NCBI RefSeq assembly: GCF_024139115.2
Contig: NC_085139.1
Coordinates: 256,869,679 to 256,933,678, forward strand
Source: Armigeres subalbatus
Lineage: Eukaryota; Arthropoda; Insecta; Diptera; Culicidae
Direction: 5' to 3'
Length of the DNA: 64,000 bases
A program made the position numbers and the translations under genes. The notes under the pieces were generated by a model. It saw only the letters and a list, made by a program, of their open reading frames with translations, did no database searches and had not been told where the DNA came from. Positions 32,065 through 43,134 of the stretch are shown here, piece by piece (the first letter of the stretch is position 1; every line of letters starts with the position of its first letter).

Positions 32065-32556
32065 TGGAGATCGATCTCCGTAATGGAGGCAGTTATCGAA
32101 GTATAAACAAGTTTTGTGACCCCATCTTGGTATATGTTTGTATTCTAAGTAGTTCTTGTTGTTGTCTTGAGCTCCAGGTAGTCTATGAGATAGAGTCTAG
32201 GTCAATGGATCAACCTCCTTAATGGAGACAGTTATTTGAAAATAAACAAGTTGTGAAATCCCTTCTTGGTATATGTTTGTATTTTAAGTAGTTATTTTCA
32301 TTGTCGTGGGCTCCGTAATGAAGGCAAGGCAAAATACGTGAATGGAATCCGTATTTTTTTGTCGAAGAGACTTACAAACTTATTAACAGGTACTCATAAA
32401 TGATTCATAATAAGCTACAGGCAGTGAAAGTTATTTCATGAAAATCTTTATTGTTTGCGGCAAATTGGGTCGAAAACGTGATAAAATCGGGTTAGGCAAA
32501 ATCAGGGGTAGACAAAATCTGGGAGTGACAAAATGTTTACTTCAGTTATCGAATGC

Positions 32557-32750
32557 CGTTCGATATCTGCAACGCACTCTAGACGTCAAACGGTTGTCAA
32601 TCGACGTCAAATGCAAGAGAATTGCATCTAAATGTGCAGCGCAATGCAGCTGTCATTGAGTCTGTCATCGGTTTGAAGTTTAGCGGTTCGATAACTGTAA
32701 AACTGTTGCAACTATCGAATTGCAGTTAAATGACTTGCAGTTATCGAACG
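32557..32750. mobile_element. MITE-like inverted-repeat block, about 194 bp
   Basis: CGTTCGATATCTGCAA at the left and TTGCAGTTATCGAACG at the right are near-perfect inverses, and further CGATAACTG/CAGTTATCG copies lie inside and just outside. No clear target duplication was found. Confidence 0.4.
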
Positions 32751-33131
32751 TACGATGTAGTTTTTGTTTTTGCCATGGTACTAGGTAGTCTATGAACTCC
32801 ATATAGGAATGATCTGTAGATCAACCCACGAACGGAAGGCTATTGGTATATGTTTGCATTTCAAGTAGTACAAGTTGTTGTCATTAGCTCTGGGCAGTTA
32901 TTGAAGAATAAACAAGATGTGAAGCCTCACCTTTATATATTAGCATTCCTAGTAGTTATTGTTGGTCCCAGGTAGTATACAAACTTCATTGATAGCACTA
33001 ATATGAAGTTGTCTATGCTTTGGAAATGCAAAATGTTAATAAATTGGAACGATACAACTTCACGCTGAGAACGTGAGGGAAAAAACGGGCTAATATCGCA
33101 AAGATCATGTACCATATTAAAATTAGATTAA

Positions 33132-33352
33132 GGACACTCCTCACGGAATCCAAGTTTCAAAGTGCTCGCGTTTTCGGGGGCACACTAATCGATACGGAGG
33201 CGGCGCACAACTGTAATTTTTGTTGATTTAGCTTTGCTGCGTCGCAGCATGCGTGAAATAATAAAAATGACAGTTGTGCGTTGCTTCCGTATCGAGTGGT
33301 GTGCCCTCGAAAACGCGAGCACTTTGAAACTTGGATTCCGTAAGGAGTGACC
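33132..33352. mobile_element. 221-bp TTAA MITE with about 90-bp inverted arms
   Basis: The left arm starts GGACACTCCTCACGGAATCC and the right arm, inverse-complemented, starts GGTCACTCCTTACGGAATCC; both arms continue for about 90 bp through AAGTTTCAAAGTGCTCGCG and CGCACAACTGT. TTAA flanks at 33128-33131 and 33353-33356. Almost the whole element is a hairpin with a short loop (TTTAGCTTTGCTGCGTCG). A diverged half copy is at 62930-63095. Confidence 0.8.
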
Positions 33353-33500
33353 TTAAAGATCCTCTAGATATTCGTGTAAGCCTAGAAGTCTTACTCCATA
33401 AATTTTTAGGATGACCATCAGCATATGCCATGAACGCATTTTATTCATGGGCCCCAAAGACATGTACCAAATTTAAGACAGGCTGATATATCTCAGGTGT

Positions 33501-34491
33501 CCCAGTCAATCACAGATCGTATAAGAAATTATATATTTGATCGGATATATTGCAGTTTTCTGTCACACTCGTATATTATTACTTATAAAGATAGCCCAAA
33601 TATGTTTACTATCATATGTAACATCTGCATATGAAATATTTACGATTGTGTTCAAAAAAGTCCTAAAACAATATAAACAATATCCAGTTAATCTGATTGA
33701 ATCGCAAATATCCACATACGTATTGCCATGAAAATCGTATACGGATGTGCGTTGTACGTATATAGATTTTCTTTTTCCTACTGTAGCTCAGCGATAAAAT
33801 AAATTTCATTTCTACTTACTTCACTCCATGCGATGCGATTCAATTTCATTCCATAACTGCTGTTATTTTATTCAATTCCATAAATCCTACCGATTTGTAC
33901 TCCGTTACCACTGCCAAACATTGACCAAAATAACTAAACTTCAACCAAATGAAAATAACAAAGTGGTAAACATGACGAAACAAAATATCACTGATGTTGA
34001 CATTTCACCATCGTTTATATGTGGGCAGAATCGTTTTGAATGTTGCGTAATCGTTTTATGTATGAACATTATCGGAACAATTACAAACAGTTTCCATATA
34101 AGACTCAAGCAACATTTGTACGTACAAAAACATGATACTCGAATCGTATAAATGTAATAGACATCATATACTGTAATATCGTACACTAGAGCTTCGTCTA
34201 GATTATGATTGTCAAAAAGTTGCTGCATTTCGAGAGTTGCTGTATAGAACAACGGTAGAGCATTAGCCTTTAGATCCCAAGGCAAAAGTTCGAGACGTGG
34301 TTGTCTACTTTTTTTTTCAATGTTTACTAGATCGTAATAATGCTTACAAAAACTCAATAAAGTCGTTGCTTAGTACGTATATGGCCTCCACTTAAGTAGG
34401 TATATAGCGTTTCAGTGCATTATATACAAGTTATCTTTTTTGTATATGACAACTTATATCAAAAGCTATACGTATCAAAATGTTGACTGGG
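33501..34491. mobile_element. Putative 991-bp element with CCCAGTCAA inverted ends
   Basis: CCCAGTCAA at 33501-33509 and TTGACTGGG at 34483-34491 are perfect inverses, and CGTATA motifs follow at similar distances on both sides. It interrupts array B. The interior is AT-rich and non-coding apart from a tRNA-like stretch. No target duplication is certain. Confidence 0.45.
34245..34319 (+). pseudogene. tRNA-like sequence with Pol III terminator-like T run
   Basis: GGTAGAGCATTAGCCTTTAG resembles a D arm and anticodon 5' half, a GCCTT/AAGGC stem closes an 8-base loop, and AGTTCGAGACG resembles a B box. A run of nine T follows at about 34310-34318. The 5' half of the A box is not clear, and the T arm does not pair well, so it is a degraded tRNA or SINE head. 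Confidence 0.35.
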
Positions 34492-35982
34492 GTAGATCCT
34501 AATGCCTTACTTCAGGATTTTCTTTGATGACCATGAACATTTAAAATAGGTGCATTCTATTCTACGTACAATAAAAGGCATGTATAACTATTCAACCGGC
34601 CGAAAGAACTCTGGCTACGCGTGAAATTCTTGCTGATTGTTCAAGTGTTCTCTTGGATACCCATGAACATATGCAATGAAAGCGGTATATTCTATGTACC
34701 ACAAAGGGCATATGCCACTTTTGAAACAATCCGAAAGGTATCTGGTTACGCGTGAAGATCTTGAGGCCTATTCTAGCATTTTCTTGGAAGACCATAAACA
34801 TATGCAATGGACGTATTCTATTATATGTACCACAAAGGGCATGTACCACTTTTGAAACAAGCCAAAAGATCTCTGGGTACCCATGTAGATTTAAAGGCCT
34901 ATTCCAGGGTTTTCTTGGATGACCATGAACCTATGTAATGGACGCAATCTATTCTATGTACCACAAAGGGCATGTAACACTTTTGAAAAAATCTGAGAGA
35001 TCTTTGGTTACGTGTGTAGATCTTAAGGCCTTTTCCAGGGTTTTCTTGGATGACCATGAACTTATGCAATAAAGGCGTTCTATTCTATGTACCACAAAGG
35101 GCATGTACCAGTTTTGAAACAATCTAAAAGACCTCTGGTTACGCGTGTAGATCTTAAGGCCTTTTCCAGGATTTTCTTGGATGACCATCAACATATGCAA
35201 TGAAAACGCTCTTTTCTATGTGCCACAAAGGGCATGCACCACTTTTGAAACAATCCAAAAGATCTCTGGTTACGCGTGTAGACCTGAAGGCCTATTCCAG
35301 GGTTTTCTTGGATGACCATGGACATATGCAATGAAGGCGCCAGAGGACTTATCCGAGAGATTTCTTTGATAGCGCAGAACATATGTAGTGATCACATTTG
35401 ATTTCAAGATGCGCAAAGAGCATGTACCACTTTTGAGACAAGTCCATAGACCCATGGTTACGAGTGTAGACCTTAAGGCCTTACTCCAGAGATTTCTTGG
35501 TTGACTCGGAACATATACTGTGAACGCATTATATGCTAAGTACCACGAAGAGCATGTACCGTATTTGAATTTGCATTATAGGCCTTTGGTAACGCGAGTA
35601 GATCTTTAGGCTTTACTCCAGAGATTTCTCGGAAGACTAAGACCTCATTTCAGGGATTTTTGCATTATCCGAAGCATATACTGTGAACACCTTCAATTCT
35701 AAGAAGCGCAAAGAGCTTGTAGCATATTTGAAACTGGTTGAATGGCCTTTGGTTACGCATGTAGACTCTTAAGCCTTACTTCAAAGATTTCTTGAATAAC
35801 CATGGGCATAAGCTGTAAACATTGACAATTAGCAAAAAGTATATGAGTTTCTGTTTCCAAAACTGTTAAAATTATCCAAATCGGTTAAAAATTGTTGAAG
35901 TTATGAGAATATCAATTTAGTGGAACACGTGTACCCTGTCGGCCATCCACGTGTGTTTTTTTGTTGGCCGCATAAGGGTTAA

Positions 35983-37424
35983 AGTACAGTGAATTACCTG
36001 TCGAGAAGAAAGTGTAGGCGATACAACAAAAACATAAAAAGCCGGATAGCAAAAATCGAGATAAAATTATAGCTCAGTGGCGATAACAGTGACTCCAAAA
36101 TTATCGACACAGCAGCACCGGGGTGGGCGCCATTTTGATTAACCAGACGAACGTATATGGAACATGTCCATGTTTTAACAAAAAAGCGAGCCTCTATTCC
36201 TTGAAAAAGGTTTAATATAAAACCGAAACCGTCGGATGTAAAGGCAAACTCGTTTTTGCTGCTTTTACAGACTGCCAAGGCTGAAAGAAAAACCATAAAG
36301 CTAAATATCATACAGTCGTTATGCAAGTACAGAAAAATAAAACAAATGGTTAAATTGTTCAAAATAATAGAAGTATTGTTTTGGAAATATCTGGAAAACA
36401 ATTGATTGAAATGTTATCAACTTGCATGTAGAGACACTAAGTGCAAATAGTAATATTAACTGTGGAATGAGTCATTTGAATTGGTCAGCATATCAAAAAT
36501 AAAAACTGCTAACTGCCATAAGACGAGTTAGTATGAGACACTGCAGACGGCCTCACTGTTGAAGTTAAAATACGTATCTGAAAAGCTACAAACAAGTGGT
36601 GGAATTAAATGGGATAGTAGTAGCTCGTCTCCTGAAAAGCGCAGATATTCCTCTGAAAAGCTTTTAATAATTTTCTTATGAAAACTGCTGTTAATTTGAA
36701 CAATTTAAATTAGAGTGTAATTTTTTAACTAGTGAGTCGAAAATATTCAAACGTAGCATATAACAATTTTAACATATTTGTAGCTCACTGCCAAAATTTC
36801 AGCTCAATCGGTCATCGCGGAACCAAGTTACAGCTTGTCAAAGTTGACCATTTTGTATGAAAATCGCCCTCGACTGCTATTACCTATTACCGTACCCTCC
36901 CCCTCTTTTTCTCCACTCCCAAAAAAAAATGTTTTTATCGAAGACGAGCCAGCCTAGGGTTGAACGTCTCCTTAATAAAGATACTAAAAAAAATGTTTTC
37001 CAACGGAAACGAAAAAAATGATATAGGGAGAGATATGTATAAAATGCGCCGGTTGGGTGAAATGCATCACCCCCTTTTCATGGTTTATATCCCAAATTTT
37101 GTCTCAACATCGTAGACAGCTGAAGCCAAAAAAAATGTATGCCGTCAAACGAAAAAAATCAGTAAAAACTGTATTAAAAAAAGAACATTATTTTGGCTCT
37201 TTCCAACGCTATTTCGGCGGTTCTGTCCTCAATGGTGAAAAATACTGGAATATATTGCTTATCATTTTTGGGTGGCACATATTGCCCAGCATCGTTTATT
37301 TTGGATGGAAATTTATAGCAATATTGCTGGCTTTACATGGAAATTTTTGGACCATATAATGACTGATATGTTAGATCCTCTACTTCGGAAATTCTTCAAT
37401 CTTTCAATGAAAATTCTAATCTAA
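35983..37424. other. AT-rich non-coding sequence
   Basis: Just right of the TTAA site the sequence should be the 3' flank or tail of the ITmD37E copy. At 36593-36616 the 24-bp string beginning CAAGTGGTGGAATTAAATGG recurs exactly at 41840-41863. Minus frame 35994-36401 and plus frame 37057-37359 are not recognised. Confidence 0.35.
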
Positions 37425-37535
37425 CTTGGCTTAGAAACCTCGCAGTTAATAACTGTGGAAGTGCTGAAAGAACACTAAGCTGTAAGGCGGTAATGTCCCA
37501 GTGGGAGATGTAAAGCCAATAATAATAAGAAGAAA
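37425..37535 (+). mobile_element. Feilai-like SINE, 3' fragment
   Basis: GCTTAGAAACCTCGCAG-TTAATAACTGTGGAAGTGCT through ACACTAAGCTG and GATGTAAAGCCAATAATAATAAGAAG. Collinear with 48480-48600; 5'-truncated, with a triplet-rich tail. Confidence 0.7.
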
Positions 37536-39560
37536 AAGTTCCAAAATAAGTAACACCTAGATGATTCACAATGGTGCCAATTCCAATACTCACGATTGCG
37601 AAACAAGTTTCAAAGCAGTATCTTCGAGCTCAGTTCAATATGTTTACTAGTTCAAAAATGCCGTCAGCTTCTGAGACCGGCATCCTGACGCTGTTTGTCG
37701 ATTACACAGGTAGAGCCCTCGTGGAAAAGTTTCAATGGAGCCTGAAAGTTCAAATCGAAAACGCCAACAACTGGTAGACGATTTGCCTCAATGTGACACT
37801 GCCGCGATTCAATTCTTCCCCGTGTGGAATTGGATAAAACTTGATCCAAAGGGATTCAAATATTCCTGGGAAGGAATCCAGTCTTCATACAGATTTCAAG
37901 GGAATCATATCGTTCATCAAAACTGCATCAGGTGGATGAACCATTCATATTTTTGTGTTTCAAAATATCACCATAATGTACAAAGAAATCCAACCGCCAC
38001 CAGACGAGACGGACCTATCCCTTTGCACGGTTCAGCTCAGAAATACACATTCATCTCTACAGGCTTCTGCAGAGCAACACCGACGACGTCGGCGAGAGCA
38101 CGCGTGTGTGTAATGTGAGCAGGGCTAATCATAAATCTTGTCACAACGACGACGACGACGACAACCGGCGCGAAGAAGGGAGCCCTCGTCCGCCTCGGCA
38201 TCAGCTTCAGCGATGCTCACCCGCGTTCAAGATAAATACGCGACACATTATATTAAAAGCAATTTAATTCACCTCGATCTCGGTCAAACAGCGACAGTAC
38301 GATACTACTGGCGGCAAAAGGGTTTCACTTGTGGCATATCGTCGCGCCGCCACCGCTGGGCATATTACGCTGGCGATTGCATATTATTGATTCAAGTTTT
38401 CGAACGGTTCGAACTTCTAACTCCACCGCTACGCTGCTTGCTGCTATCAACAACCGCTCTCGCATATGGTCGGGGGTCAACCGGACATATCCAGTTGCGA
38501 TCATAAAAAAATCGTGTTCTCTAAACTGGATTAGCTGCACGAGCCTTGGATGGAAGATTTGAGTAGATTATGGAAAAATTCTTGCCGAGATATAAAATTT
38601 ATTAACGGTTCCAACCCATAATTAATCCACGTTGAAATAAAATTGGGATCAATTCTAGCTTTTTTGGTGGCACGCGCGAAGCTTTTGCACGATTATGTCA
38701 CCATTTCTGTTGAGCAATATAACGCCCCAATATGGATTATTAAGGTTTGTGATTTGTGTTTTTGTGTATAGGGGTGTGTTCATTCCAGATGGCTTATCGA
38801 CAAAAATATCTTTTCGTAGAAACCGAAACCGTTAATGGAATGGAGGCCTGATTCATCAAAGGAACTCCTCTGTCCATTATAAAATTCATGGCTTACTCAA
38901 TTTCATTTTTTCCATATCTGCCGTGAATCATGGCACACTGGAATAATCATAGTGTTTAAATTTTCCATTTTGTTTACCCGTTTATTGTTGACATTTCAGC
39001 GCCAGTGCTGTGTTGAACTTGTCTCGGCTTTTATGAAATCTTGATCCATCATTGTTGGAACAGCGTCCAATCATACGCAAACGACACAGCGCTCCTTTTT
39101 CTCAGAAATAGTTCAAAAGGCCTCACAGGTTTCAGTTTATCGACTTTATCTGTACCTTCTTGTCATTACCATCATCTTCGCACCAATTTCCCCCAGAGAC
39201 GATTATTATGCGGTAGCGGTTATGCCTCTCGCACATCGATGATGATGGTGTGCAACCGCCGCTCCTGCTGGTCTAATTATAGGACGGCAACAATTCATTG
39301 CCACCACGTCGTCCGTCCGTCCACCACCCTTTTCGTCGCTCCGCCACAGCAAACAGTAAATCTGCCGTGACAAATCGTTGCCATTTGAGCCTACATACCG
39401 CCCTCCTCCCCACTGGCGATGCGGGAAGGGTTACGGCCGGTTGGCAAAAGCGACGACGACCACGACATCGGAAGTAGGTGGTTTAGTAAAACATACTTTG
39501 AGCGGTTGTTTGTTTGGTGTTTACCGAGACGTTTCTGGCTTCATCATGGTGGCGGGGTGA
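37536..39560. other. Mostly unique sequence, GC-richer, with an ACG microsatellite
   Basis: No gene recognised despite several frames of 60-127 codons on both strands. 38140-38163 is a short (ACG)n run. Base composition from 38040 to 39560 is more GC-rich and less repetitive than its surroundings, so it may be conserved non-coding DNA of a host gene. No splice-flanked exon with a recognisable domain was seen. Confidence 0.35.
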
Positions 39561-40286
39561 GTAATTGAGGAACTTGATGAAATAATCAATTTGCTGGTAG
39601 GATTGAAACGCCTGGTTGTATCAGATCAGTTCAACAACGGCATTGATCACGATTTTTGGATAAAATTACGATTGCGCTGTTCTGAATTTGATTATCATTC
39701 AAGTGCTATCTGTCGTCACCGTTTTTGACTCCAAACAAAAAAGTTGGATGGATATGAACATTCCTGATAACGAACGCCAATTTGTTAAGCATTAAACGCA
39801 TATGCAAGTATATTTTCTGCATTCAAATTTAGTTGGAATCGAGATCCAAAGTTTACGTTTTTCATATTTTGGTACTTTGCGAGATCTAGTTTTCACTGGT
39901 GTTTGTGCTGACGGTGCTGAAAATCATTTACTTTTGACGTAAGACTACGTCTGTGTTATCTATACTGGGGTACAATTTGTGTCACGAAAATATGATAGAC
40001 TTTGAACGTTAATATCTCAGCCGTTTCTCGATGCTTTTTATGGTCGAAGGTCAGTATTTTTATATGGCCTTCAAAAGATATTGATTTTCAAGTATTTATC
40101 ATCGAAAATTATTTGAATGTTTCGAAATAGGTAAACCAACCAATCCCGTGCGTGCATCGCAAGCACAGACATCGGAACGGAATACCATCAGCATTCCAGT
40201 GGTTACCGTTGAGATAGCGATAGACGCTAATTAAAAGCTAAAATGTACTTAATAGGGCCGAATATTTAACAGAAAAAGAGAGAATG
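39561..40286. other. Non-coding sequence
   Basis: Nothing recognised. Confidence 0.35.
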
Positions 40287-40511
40287 CAGTGTTGTCCTAC
40301 ACTCAGGGCAAACAATTCTGCTATTTGATTTTTCTCCATCTAAACTATTTTATAGCCTTAACTAAGTAGGTTCTTGCGAGCATTTTTTTGACAGTTTGAC
40401 ATGACATTTTGAAAATTCAAATATCCCTATATTGATTGATTTTACTTAGTTAAGGCTATAAAATTGTTTAGATGCTGTAAAACTTTTTGCACTGAGTGTA
40501 GGACAACACTG
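40287..40511. mobile_element. 225-bp MITE with CAGTGTTG inverted ends (hAT-like)
   Basis: The left end CAGTGTTGTCCTACACTCAG matches the inverse of the right end base for base, and the match resumes at ATCTAAAC...TTTTATAGCCTTAACTAAGTA on both arms. CAGTG termini suggest hAT, but the 8 bases on either side (AGAGAATG and AGTGAGAG) do not form a clean duplication. Confidence 0.65.
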
Positions 40512-41579
40512 AGTGAGAGTAAATCTGACAGAAAATATCTGTTGAAGAATCACAACCAGAGTTAACGCAATGAAGGATACACTCAAGTGACATTTCCTCG
40601 CATGTAGAGTTTGCATCCCGAGATATCCCGGGATTTAAGGGAAACTTGGGGTTTCCCGATTCTCGGGATATTATTTTTAAAAACCCGGAAATGACAAAGA
40701 GACAAACACCTTAACACCCTTTTCATGCCTTGCATCAGTCATGAACATATTGGAGATAAGGGAACCTTCACACACACAAAAATACAATTCTAGAGTTCCC
40801 GTTATTCCAAGCCAGTGTTTGCATAGCAAATATCCCAACTCTGAACCAGTCATCCTGAGCTTCTCGCCTCCAAAATAATTCATGGTCCATACAACTTGAC
40901 TAGCTCTAACAGGTAGCTGTTAGAATATGAAGTGAACAAAAAAAGCTCGTTACCGCATCCAATTAGAATAAATCATCCATTCATTAATAACACATTGGCA
41001 ACCAAGACGAACCTCTGCCCTAGAAACCTAACCCCCGGTTTCCAATAAACAAAAACCGCATGAACTCTTGACGAGTGCAGAGGTGTTCTCGGCTTGCAGT
41101 GGGCGAGTGATTGTATCATTAATTCCTTCCTATCCCCGAGAGACCGTGAGTACGTGGCCAGCGCTGTTATCGATCATTTAAAAGTACTAGAGCTCTCGGA
41201 CTGTGCACATTGAGGTTGGAGAGCCGATCCCATGCTTCCATCTATTGGTTCCCTGTGCAATTACGATTGTTCTGATCAATCACGGAGTAGCAACTACGGA
41301 AAACACGGTCATCTTGCTCTTGCTTATGCTCATGCTCAGAAAATTCTTGATGTTTTTACTTCATTTGGAAATTATTTTCGGATTCTCCACGGGAACGTCT
41401 TTGAAGTTTCCACGGAAAATTGTTTGGAATTTCCGAGCAAAATTCTTAGGAATTTACATGACAAACTCTTCAGAACTTTCACGGAAAATTGTTCTAAATT
41501 TCATTTCAGGAAACTCTGGATTTTTTGCTAGAAATTATCCGGAACTCACACGGAAATTTTGTCAGATGCTGTGTTGTTA
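40512..41579. other. Non-coding sequence with weak GGAA-type repeats at its right end
   Basis: 40610-40680 has CCCGAGATATCCCGGGATT-type near-palindromes. 41390-41560 holds diverged ACGGAAAATTGTTTGGAATTT units. Two overlapping plus frames (41203-41580, 41232-41531) are not recognised. Confidence 0.4.
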
Positions 41580-42059
41580 AATTCAACCAGGGATGCCAGA
41601 TACAATTCTTATAAGTCTGTATCAATCTCAGCAAAATGTCTGTATTTGTCTGTATGGAGTTTAGAAGGTACAGGAATTAAAAAATGATTCAAAAACCATG
41701 AATTTTTGACAACGTAGGACATCGAGGTTTCAATAATCAAAAAGTCTTACTTAGTCGAATCAAGTAAGAGATATTGAAGACAAGTAAGGTTGGTGTTGGA
41801 TCGAGATACGTATTCTTGAAGTCACTGTAAAGTTACAATCAAGTGGTGGAATTAAATGGGATAACGATGTTTACAATGGATTAATCGCCGCGAAATTGCT
41901 GGTGGGGACTCTCATCGATTTGTTTTCGGCGAAAAACAACTATTTCTAACTATAACTATTTCGTCTAATTACAAGTGAAGATATTCACTAAAAAGCTTAG
42001 AATAATGTTCTTATCAATATGTACATATGTTGTTACATCAGCATAAATTGATAATATTT

Positions 42060-42310
42060 ACGCAAAAACTAAAAATCCGTTGGGAAGTTCAAAAGAGTTT
42101 GGTTCGGAGGAGAGGCACAGAAGGAATATATCCGTTTGGAAACCCAAAGAACGGAACGGTCATCTTTTGGGTTTTCAAACGAAGATCCTTTGGTCTTTCA
42201 AACTTTTTTGGGCTTCCGAGCGGAACTCTTATTGCGCTTTAGAACAAAATACTTTTGCCTTCCGAACGGAATCTTTTCAGACTTCGGAATCTCAAAAGGA
42301 TCTCTTGTAC
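42060..42310. repeat. Degenerate minisatellite block 1 inside the hAT-like element
   Basis: Diverged units of the type TCCGTTTGGAAACCCAAAGAA and TTTTGGGCTTCCGAACGGAA in both orientations. The open frames here are repeat shadows. Confidence 0.65.
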
Positions 42311-43134
42311 AGAAAGAAAAAAAACGAACAATGGGTAATGTTTTGAACATAACCGCGAGTAGACGTAGGACTTACATAAACGTAATGTATTTACATTCAA
42401 CTTTTAAATTTCTGGGGTTTGATAATAGGTATTGATTTTGGAAACAACAAGCTGTGTAGAATTATTAGCAATTTGTGTATTCAAAACTTCAGGAAATAAA
42501 ACTAATAAATAAAAACATAATCAGATATCAGAATAACCGTGAACTCCGAGCGATGTGATGTCCGCTTTTTTCATGCATATTCTCCTGCTGGCAACTGCAT
42601 GCAGTGTACTGTACATAAGCACAGCGAACGAACGAGAAAAAATAATACTGGCAGACCCACCGACCGGCAGGGCAGCTCTCCCACAGCGAACGAACGAAAA
42701 AAAATGCACGAGCAAAAAGCACGTCAGTACGCGCTGCAGTCACAAACTGAAATGACTCACACACGGCAGGCACAGCTTCTTTTATACACAAAGAAAATAT
42801 TGCGGTGGACCTGAAGGCCCGTGGGATACTGCATTCTGATGTCCGTGTTAGGAATGCACGGGGTTGGTTATATATGAAATTTTTATTGACTTTGACAATA
42901 ATGGAAAATTTCAATAGCTAATCATTAATAATCTAAAGTTTCAATGAAATTGACAAATTGCTGGAGAGTGTCCAAGTCGATTGATATATAAATCTTCAAA
43001 ATCCACCGAAAGATAAAGGCGCTAGTAACGTTCGAAATCTTCCCTTCCAGCGTAACGCTCTCGATTTCCAAAAATCTAAATTACACCCAGTATAGTAAAG
43101 AAAGACGTAAGTCCTACGTCAAAAATCTCTGCTC

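Larger units (their letters stand above)
29290..33000. repeat. Tandem array A, about 145-bp unit, interrupted
   Basis: About 15 units recognisable by CTCCAGGTAGTCTACGAACT, then GGAGGCAGTTATTGAAGAAT and AACAAGTTGTGTGACCCC, TTCTTGGTATATGTTTGT and AAGTAGTTCTTGTTGTTGTC. Units differ by scattered substitutions and deletions. The array is broken by a solo LTR (30030-30621), a tRNA-bearing insertion (31552-32064) and a MITE-like block (32557-32750). The 69- and 107-codon minus frames (30971-31374) are repeat shadows. Confidence 0.88.
33357..35825. repeat. Tandem array B, about 130-bp unit, interrupted
   Basis: About 11 units, marked by TTCTTGGATGACCATGAACAT, TGTACCACAAAGGGCATGTACC and GGTTACGCGTGTAGA-TCTTAAGGCC. 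One unit lies at 33360-33480 and the rest at 34495-35825, separated by an insertion (33501-34491). Inverted, more diverged units of the same family (CTACACACGTAACCG, GGAGTAAGGCCTAAG) lie in the opposite arm at 29040-29290. Confidence 0.85.
28702..35978. mobile_element. 7.28 kb TTAA-flanked, piggyBac-like non-autonomous element
   Basis: Bounded by TTAA at 28698-28701 and 35979-35982. The ends are inverted copies: CCCTTATGCGGCC on the left and GGCCGCATAAGGG on the right. Further in, the segment ACGTGGATGGCCGACAGGGT through GAAACAGAAACTCATATACT (28891-29010) recurs inverted at about 35835-35960, so the arms are long. TTAA targets and a terminus beginning CCC are the signature of piggyBac-superfamily elements. 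No transposase frame was found inside; the content is two tandem arrays and several insertions. It sits eight bases after the stop codon of the ITmD37E transposase. The whole being one mobile unit is an inference from the ends. Confidence 0.65.
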
